This document shows positions 60,144 through 64,000 of a stretch of DNA of 64,000 nucleotides, one piece after another. The first letter of the stretch is position 1, and each line of letters opens with the position of its first letter. The DNA is from Nocardia bovistercoris (GTDB lineage Bacteria; Actinomycetota; Actinomycetes; Mycobacteriales; Mycobacteriaceae): NCBI RefSeq assembly GCF_015674855.1, contig NZ_JADMLG010000010.1, forward strand, positions 1 through 64,000, read 5' to 3'. The position numbers and the translations under genes were made by a program. The notes under the pieces were generated by a model. The model had not been told where the DNA came from and ran no database searches. It saw nothing but the letters and a program-made list of their open reading frames with translations.

Positions 60144-60368
60144 TCAGTAGTCGCACAGCTGCACCCAGTCGTTGTCGTTGTCGCGGTTGTCGCGCGCGAA
60201 CAGACCCGCGTCGTCCACGTACGGCACGGGCAGAAAGTCCCGCCGCGACGCACGCGTCCTCGGTTCGCCGGCCGGTTGACAGCGGCGTCGATCGCCCTTG
60301 TTTACGGGAGCGATTGTGCCACGCGGAATTCCAACCCGACTGTTCTCTCTGTTTTCCGCACTTGGCAA
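60144..60368 (-). CDS. Possible small protein ending in an Asp/Asn-rich tail
   Basis: A frame of up to 74 codons from TTG 60368. Only the last 32 codons (RDFLPVPYVDDAGLFARDN, then RDNDNDWVQLCDY) have GC-rich third positions. A shorter 27-codon version from GTG is possible. No family and no clear ribosome-binding site. It lies 141 bp upstream of the PucR-type regulator gene in the same direction. Confidence 0.3.
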   Translation of the reverse strand: MPSAENRENSRVGIPRGTIAPVNKGDRRRCQPAGEPRTRASRRDFLPVPYVDDAGLFARDNRDNDNDWVQLCDY

Positions 60369-60575
60369 CCGATATGAAATACCTGCTCAGGCCCTATTTC
60401 TCGAATTGAGTGAGGACGCCGCCTCGCGGTACCGGTAGTATCGCTTCGGCCGGAACGGCCCCGGAAACCAGGGGCTTGCCCGGTGTGTGCCGTGTCCGGG
60501 AAGGTTGCGACAGTGTGGTTTTCCCGCTCGCGACACGGCAGCAGCGGCAGCGAACGGCGAACGATAGGGGCAGGC

Positions 60576-61052
60576 ATGCGACCGGCTCTGCGATGTCTTG
60601 TCTGGGAACTGGACAACACCCTCTGGGACGGCGTTGTCTGCGACGCGACGAGTACCGTCCCGAGACCCGAAGCCCTGCGCACCCTACGCACCCTGAGCGA
60701 ACGCGGCATCTGGCACGCCGTCGCCAGCCGCAGCGACCGCGACAAAACCATGGACCGCCTCTACCGCCACGGCGTCTACGAAATGTTCTCCGCCATCGAA
60801 ATCGGCTGGGGCCGCAAATCCACCGCGATAATCCACATCGCCCGAACCCTCGGCCTGACCCTGGAATCCGTCGCCTTCATCGACGCCGAACCAGTCGAAC
60901 GCGCCGAAGTCGCCGCCGCGCTGCCCTCCGTGCGCTGCTACGCCGCGCGCAATGTCGACATACTCACCGCCCTCCCGGATTTCGGCCGAATCCCACGGAT
61001 CGGCCCCGATCCCACGCCCCCACTCGGCTTCGCGCGGGTTCCCGCTCACTGA
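60576..61052 (+). CDS. FkbH-like HAD-IIIC protein with altered active site
   Basis: 158 residues from ATG 60576. The sequence follows the HAD-IIIC/FkbH phosphatase pattern: CLVWELDNTLWDGVV, GWGRKSTAIIHIARTLGL and FIDAEPVERAEVAAALP. FkbH proteins load glyceryl or act on carrier-bound groups in natural-product pathways. Here the first Asp of DxDxT is Glu, and the later FIDDNPVE motif reads FIDAEPVE, so normal phosphatase or phosphotransfer activity is doubtful. It could be a regulatory or scaffolding relic. It is the only gene near the NRPS from a natural-product-associated family. Confidence 0.75.
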   Translation: MRPALRCLVWELDNTLWDGVVCDATSTVPRPEALRTLRTLSERGIWHAVASRSDRDKTMDRLYRHGVYEMFSAIEIGWGRKSTAIIHIARTLGLTLESVAFIDAEPVERAEVAAALPSVRCYAARNVDILTALPDFGRIPRIGPDPTPPLGFARVPAH

Positions 61053-61066
61053 ATCCGCGCTGCCGG

Positions 61067-61936
61067 TCACTCCGGCAGGATCGCGATCTCCAGCGCGCGT
61101 AGCCGCGCCGGATCGGCGATGACCTCGTAAGACGAGATACGTCCCGCCGTGACGGTGATCCGCAATGCCAGGCGCATCCGCGTGCCCTCCGCCACGATGA
61201 TGCCGACCGCGCCCTCGACGAGGGCGACCGCGGCCGTCCGCGCCCGATCGCGCAGCAGCGCGGTCTCCTCGGCTACGGCGCGCGCACCTCGCAGCACCGC
61301 CGCCGACGCGGCGGGCAGTGCGGCCGGATCGGCGCTCCTGACCACATCGGGGGCGAGCACCGCGACGAGTCCTGCCAAGTCACCCTCGCGCGCCGCCGCG
61401 AGAAATGCCTCGACCACTCGGCGCTGCTCACCGAATTCGACTGTGGTGCGCGAGGATTCGACTCCGACCCGCCCTCGCGCCCGACTGGCAAGCTTCTTGG
61501 TCGCTGCGGTGCCGCGCCCGACGACGGGTGCGATGAGATCGAACGGCACCGCGAACATGTCGTGCAGGACGAACGCGACCCGCTCGGCCGGGCCGAGGGT
61601 CTCCAGCACGATCAGCAGCGCTCGACCGACCGAATCCGCCAGTACCGCTTCATGTTCCGGATCGGCCGAGGAATCCGCGCGCCGCGGATCGATATCGCCG
61701 TCGAGGAAGTCCTCGCGCCGCGCTGCCCGCGTGCGCAACATGTCCAGGCAGATGCGGGAGACCACCGTGGTCAGCCATGCCGCCGGTGTCTCGATCGCGG
61801 CCATGTCGGTGCGCGCGACGCGCAGCCAGGTCTCCTGCACGGCGTCCTCGGCCTCGGCCGCCGACCCGAGGATGCGGTAGGCGACGGCGTGCAGACGGCC
61901 GCGTTCGGATTCGAAGAGCCGGTCGGGTTCGCGCAC
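61067..61936 (-). CDS. ECF sigma factor of the SigJ/ECF41 type
   Basis: 289 residues. Sigma region 2 (about 10-75) includes AEDAVQETWLRVARTD and TPAAWLTTVVSRICLDMLRT; region 4 (about 110-160) includes ALLIVLETLGPAERVAFVLHDMF. A SnoaL-like C-terminal domain of about 115 residues (QRRVVEAFLAAAREGDLAGLVAVLAPDV) follows. This layout is that of ECF41/SigJ factors, in which the C-terminal domain replaces a separate anti-sigma factor. The start is GTG 61936. It is divergent from a DoxX-family gene, a probable target. Confidence 0.9.
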   Translation of the reverse strand: MREPDRLFESERGRLHAVAYRILGSAAEAEDAVQETWLRVARTDMAAIETPAAWLTTVVSRICLDMLRTRAARREDFLDGDIDPRRADSSADPEHEAVLADSVGRALLIVLETLGPAERVAFVLHDMFAVPFDLIAPVVGRGTAATKKLASRARGRVGVESSRTTVEFGEQRRVVEAFLAAAREGDLAGLVAVLAPDVVRSADPAALPAASAAVLRGARAVAEETALLRDRARTAAVALVEGAVGIIVAEGTRMRLALRITVTAGRISSYEVIADPARLRALEIAILPE

Positions 61937-62032
61937 TGGTCACCTTTCCGCGTCGGCGCGCGTCATCTGTTGGAAGGGCGCGGTCGGCGCAAGCCTGGCA
62001 GATCGCGTCGACCACCATCGGAGGAGGGTTTC

Positions 62033-62380
62033 ATGACCATCGCCTACATCGTCGTCACCGTACTGGCCGCCGCGGCGGCCGCTTTCGCCGCAGGATACGA
62101 CGTGGTCGCCGCCGATCGCGTGCGCGAGACGATGCGCGGCTACCGCGTTCCGCCGTGGAGTCTGGCGCCGCTCGCGGTGATCAAGGCCGTCGGCGCGCTG
62201 GGGCTGTTGGCAGGACTGTTCGTCCCCGCACTCGGTTTCGCGGCCGCGCTCGGCCTCGTCCTGTATTTCCTGTTGGCTGTCGCGACCATCGTGCGCGCGG
62301 GCGTGTACTCCGACATCGGATACCCGCTGCCGTATCTCGCGGCGGCCGCGGGCTCGCTCGCGCTGTTCGCGTTCGCCTGA
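62033..62380 (+). CDS. DoxX family membrane protein
   Basis: 115 residues with four membrane helices (about 3-23, 44-64, 68-88 and 95-114) and the DoxX-type PPWSLAPLAVIKAVGALGLLAG pattern in its second helix. ATG 62033 has a strong GGAGGAGGG site five bases upstream. DoxX proteins are linked to oxidative-stress and quinone metabolism, but the exact role is unsettled. Its divergent placement next to an ECF41-type sigma factor suggests control by that factor; such factors usually adjoin a COE-type (carboxymuconolactone decarboxylase, oxidoreductase or epimerase) gene. Confidence 0.85.
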   Translation: MTIAYIVVTVLAAAAAAFAAGYDVVAADRVRETMRGYRVPPWSLAPLAVIKAVGALGLLAGLFVPALGFAAALGLVLYFLLAVATIVRAGVYSDIGYPLPYLAAAAGSLALFAFA

Positions 62381-62387
62381 GCGGGCT

Positions 62388-62966
62388 TCAGCGCAGGATC
62401 AGTAGCGCGGACTTCTCGATGCGGTCGGCTATTTCGGAGTAGGAGCCGTACCCCATGCCCGCGCGAACCAGCGCACCCGCGTAGAGCAGTTCGAGGGATT
62501 CGACGATGTCGACGTCGGCGTCGGGTCCGAGCGCGGTGATGATCCGCTTGCGGATCTCGGTCCCGATACGCAACCGCAGATGCTCGACATCGGCATCCCG
62601 ACCGAGCAGCGCGCTGGTCACCGCGCCGGAGAGCTCCTGCTCATCGGCCACGAGCATCGCGATGGCCCGCAATTCGGCGACCACCCGGGCGATCGGATCG
62701 GGATCCTCGCTGGCGGGCGAGCCCGCGGCCATCAGTCGACGCCAGAAGATCTCGGCGACAAGGTGTTCCTTGGACGAGAAGTAGGTGTAGGCCGTCGCCG
62801 TCCCCACACCCGCGGCGGCCGCGACCAGCCGAATCGTCATGCCCGCGAAGCCCTCGCGGGCAAGCACCTCCACCGCCGCTCTGGTGAGTTTGTCGACGGT
62901 GTCGGCCTGCTTGCCGCTGAGGCGGCGACGGGTGGCCTCGAGACTGAGGGAATCGGCTTCGGACAT
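62388..62966 (-). CDS. TetR family transcriptional regulator
   Basis: 192 residues with the TetR HTH at about 22-70 (TRAAVEVLAREGFAGMTIRLVAAAAGVGTATAYTYFSSKEHL in short blocks). The ligand domain has no recognisable specificity. ATG 62966 lies eight bases after a TAGGAT -10, so the mRNA is probably leaderless. It sits upstream of the DoxX gene end (convergent) and beyond the hydroxyisobutyrate-dehydrogenase-like gene, which runs the same way and may share its regulation. Confidence 0.9.
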   Translation of the reverse strand: MSEADSLSLEATRRRLSGKQADTVDKLTRAAVEVLAREGFAGMTIRLVAAAAGVGTATAYTYFSSKEHLVAEIFWRRLMAAGSPASEDPDPIARVVAELRAIAMLVADEQELSGAVTSALLGRDADVEHLRLRIGTEIRKRIITALGPDADVDIVESLELLYAGALVRAGMGYGSYSEIADRIEKSALLILR

Positions 62967-62974
62967 GTGTCTGT

Positions 62975-62980
62975 ATCCTA
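62975..62980 (-). promoter_or_regulatory. -10 element of a leaderless TetR promoter
   Basis: TAGGAT on the minus strand, eight bases before ATG 62966, with no ribosome-binding site in between. No clear -35. Confidence 0.4.
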
Positions 62981-63084
62981 CTTGGTCACCGCGCCGTGGC
63001 GACACCAGTGCGTGTGCCGTGGCGGCTGTGGTCACGGGGAGTGTCGTTCACCCAGCCGCCACGGTCGCTACCCGACCGCCGTGG

Positions 63085-63963
63085 TCAGGGCGCGATGTGT
63101 TTTTCGGCGATGGCGCCGGGGCCGGTGCCGAGTCCGATGCCGAGTCCGCCCAGCGCCACATCGGCGAGGGGGAGATCGACGCCGAGGCGTTCGCCGAGTC
63201 CGAGCGCCAGCGACAGGTCCTTCTCGCCGAGATCGCGCGCGTGACTGAGGATGGGCAGCCAGAAGTCGCCCTCGGGGATCGCCGCGGTGGTCTCGCGCAG
63301 CATGATCGCGCCCGCGCCGCCGGTGATCGCGTCGGAGTGGCGGACCACCTTGCCGAGTTCGGTGATGTCGAGCCCCGCGGCCTCGGCCAGGCGCTGCGCC
63401 TCGGTCGCCGCGGTGAACGCGATGAAGTGAAGCAGGTTGCGCGCCAACTTCATCCGGGTTCCGGCGCCGACCGGTCCGGCGTGCACGATCAGGTCGGCGA
63501 ACGCGCTGAACGGTTCCTTCACCCGCTCGTAGCCGGTCTCGGTGCCGCCGACCATCACCGCGAGCTTGCCGAGTTTGGCCGCCTGCGCGCCGCCGCTGAC
63601 CGGCGCGTCCACGAATTCCACGTCGTGGCTCGCGCACAGCTGCGCCATTTCCTCGGCCGTGGTGTCGGAGATGGTGGAGTGCACCGCGATCACCGTGCCG
63701 GGCTTGGCCGCGCGCAGGATGCCGTCGGCGCCGTCGATGACCGAGCGCACCTGCGCGTCGTCGACCACGGCGACACTGACGACCTCGGAGCGCTCGGCAA
63801 CCTCGGCGGGGGAGCTCGCGGAGGTGGCGCCCTTGTCGGTGTAGGCGACCACGACTTCGGGGCGCATATCGCAGACGGTCAGGCCGCCGGGGTGATCGAG
63901 GAGTTTCTTGGCCATGGGCGCGCCCATGTTGCCGAGGCCGATGAAGCCGACACCACCGCTCAT
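63085..63963 (-). CDS. Beta-hydroxyacid dehydrogenase (3-hydroxyisobutyrate dehydrogenase family)
   Basis: 292 residues. N-terminal NAD(P)-binding GFIGLGNMGAPMAKKLL, substrate motif DAPVSGGAQAAKLGKLAVMVGG, and the catalytic-lysine helix GTRMKLARNLLHF. It oxidises a beta-hydroxyacid, for example 3-hydroxyisobutyrate in valine breakdown, or reduces a tartronate-semialdehyde-like compound; the substrate is uncertain. The ATG at 63963 overlaps the TGA of the upstream SDR gene, so the two oxidoreductases form an operon that continues beyond the window. Confidence 0.9.
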   Translation of the reverse strand: MSGGVGFIGLGNMGAPMAKKLLDHPGGLTVCDMRPEVVVAYTDKGATSASSPAEVAERSEVVSVAVVDDAQVRSVIDGADGILRAAKPGTVIAVHSTISDTTAEEMAQLCASHDVEFVDAPVSGGAQAAKLGKLAVMVGGTETGYERVKEPFSAFADLIVHAGPVGAGTRMKLARNLLHFIAFTAATEAQRLAEAAGLDITELGKVVRHSDAITGGAGAIMLRETTAAIPEGDFWLPILSHARDLGEKDLSLALGLGERLGVDLPLADVALGGLGIGLGTGPGAIAEKHIAP

Positions 63964-64000
63964 GACCGGAACACCTGCCCGCCGTCGACGTTGAAGATCT
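63960..64000 (-). CDS. 3' end of a short-chain dehydrogenase gene (partial)
   Basis: Only the last 12 codons are visible: IFNVDGGQVFRS then TGA. This C-terminal VDGGQ pattern is typical of short-chain dehydrogenase/reductases. It overlaps the following dehydrogenase gene by four bases (ATGA). Confidence 0.6.
   Translation of the reverse strand, partial: IFNVDGGQVFRS

Overview
This is a high-GC actinobacterial chromosome segment, most likely from Nocardia or a close relative (inference). The grounds are strongly GC-biased third codon positions, GTG/TTG starts, and the gene set: an XRE/DUF5753 + DUF397 pair, an Rv1733c-like membrane protein, an Ag85-like esterase, split LigD proteins and PucR/RsbRD-type regulators. 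No rRNA, tRNA, CRISPR array, transposase or prophage was seen.

Layout. (1) 0-5 kb: end of an unidentified gene, a split LigD polymerase/ligase pair, a GAP-family membrane protein, a cold-shock protein, and a flotillin with a mini-NfeD partner. (2) 5-11 kb, minus strand: four translationally coupled genes (SufS-like cysteine desulfurase; unknown protein with a CxxC metal-binding tail; Y4yA/LysA-type PLP enzyme; cysteine-synthase/rhodanese fusion) followed by a TetR gene. It reads as an uncharacterised sulfur/amino-acid pathway. (3) 11-17.4 kb: CBS protein, long inverted repeat, 69-bp tandem repeats, then small genes around a DUF397/XRE pair and a DUF574 methyltransferase. Four copies of one promoter/operator element lie here; three drive single small unknown genes. 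(4) 17.8-33 kb: NAD(P)-binding protein, DUF2599 lipoprotein, two secretory lipases, a START-like/acyl-CoA synthetase fusion, TetR with its probable operator, acyl-CoA carboxylase beta subunit, a PucR-like protein lacking its HTH, an Ag85-like esterase and a hot-dog dehydratase.

(5) 34.1-58.8 kb: one gene for an approximately 8,204-residue, seven-module NRPS with an EntF-like first condensation domain, an epimerase in module 5 and a terminal thioesterase. The predicted product is an N-acylated or N-arylated heptapeptide (linear or cyclic) with a D residue at position 5 and Thr at position 7. No MbtH, transporter, aryl ligase or tailoring gene is visible around it. (6) 58.8-64 kb: full-length PucR/RsbRD regulator, a small ORF, a degenerate FkbH-like HAD protein, an ECF41/SigJ-like sigma factor divergent from a DoxX protein, TetR, a hydroxyisobutyrate-dehydrogenase-like enzyme and the end of an SDR gene.

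All family assignments were made by eye from motifs; no database search was run.
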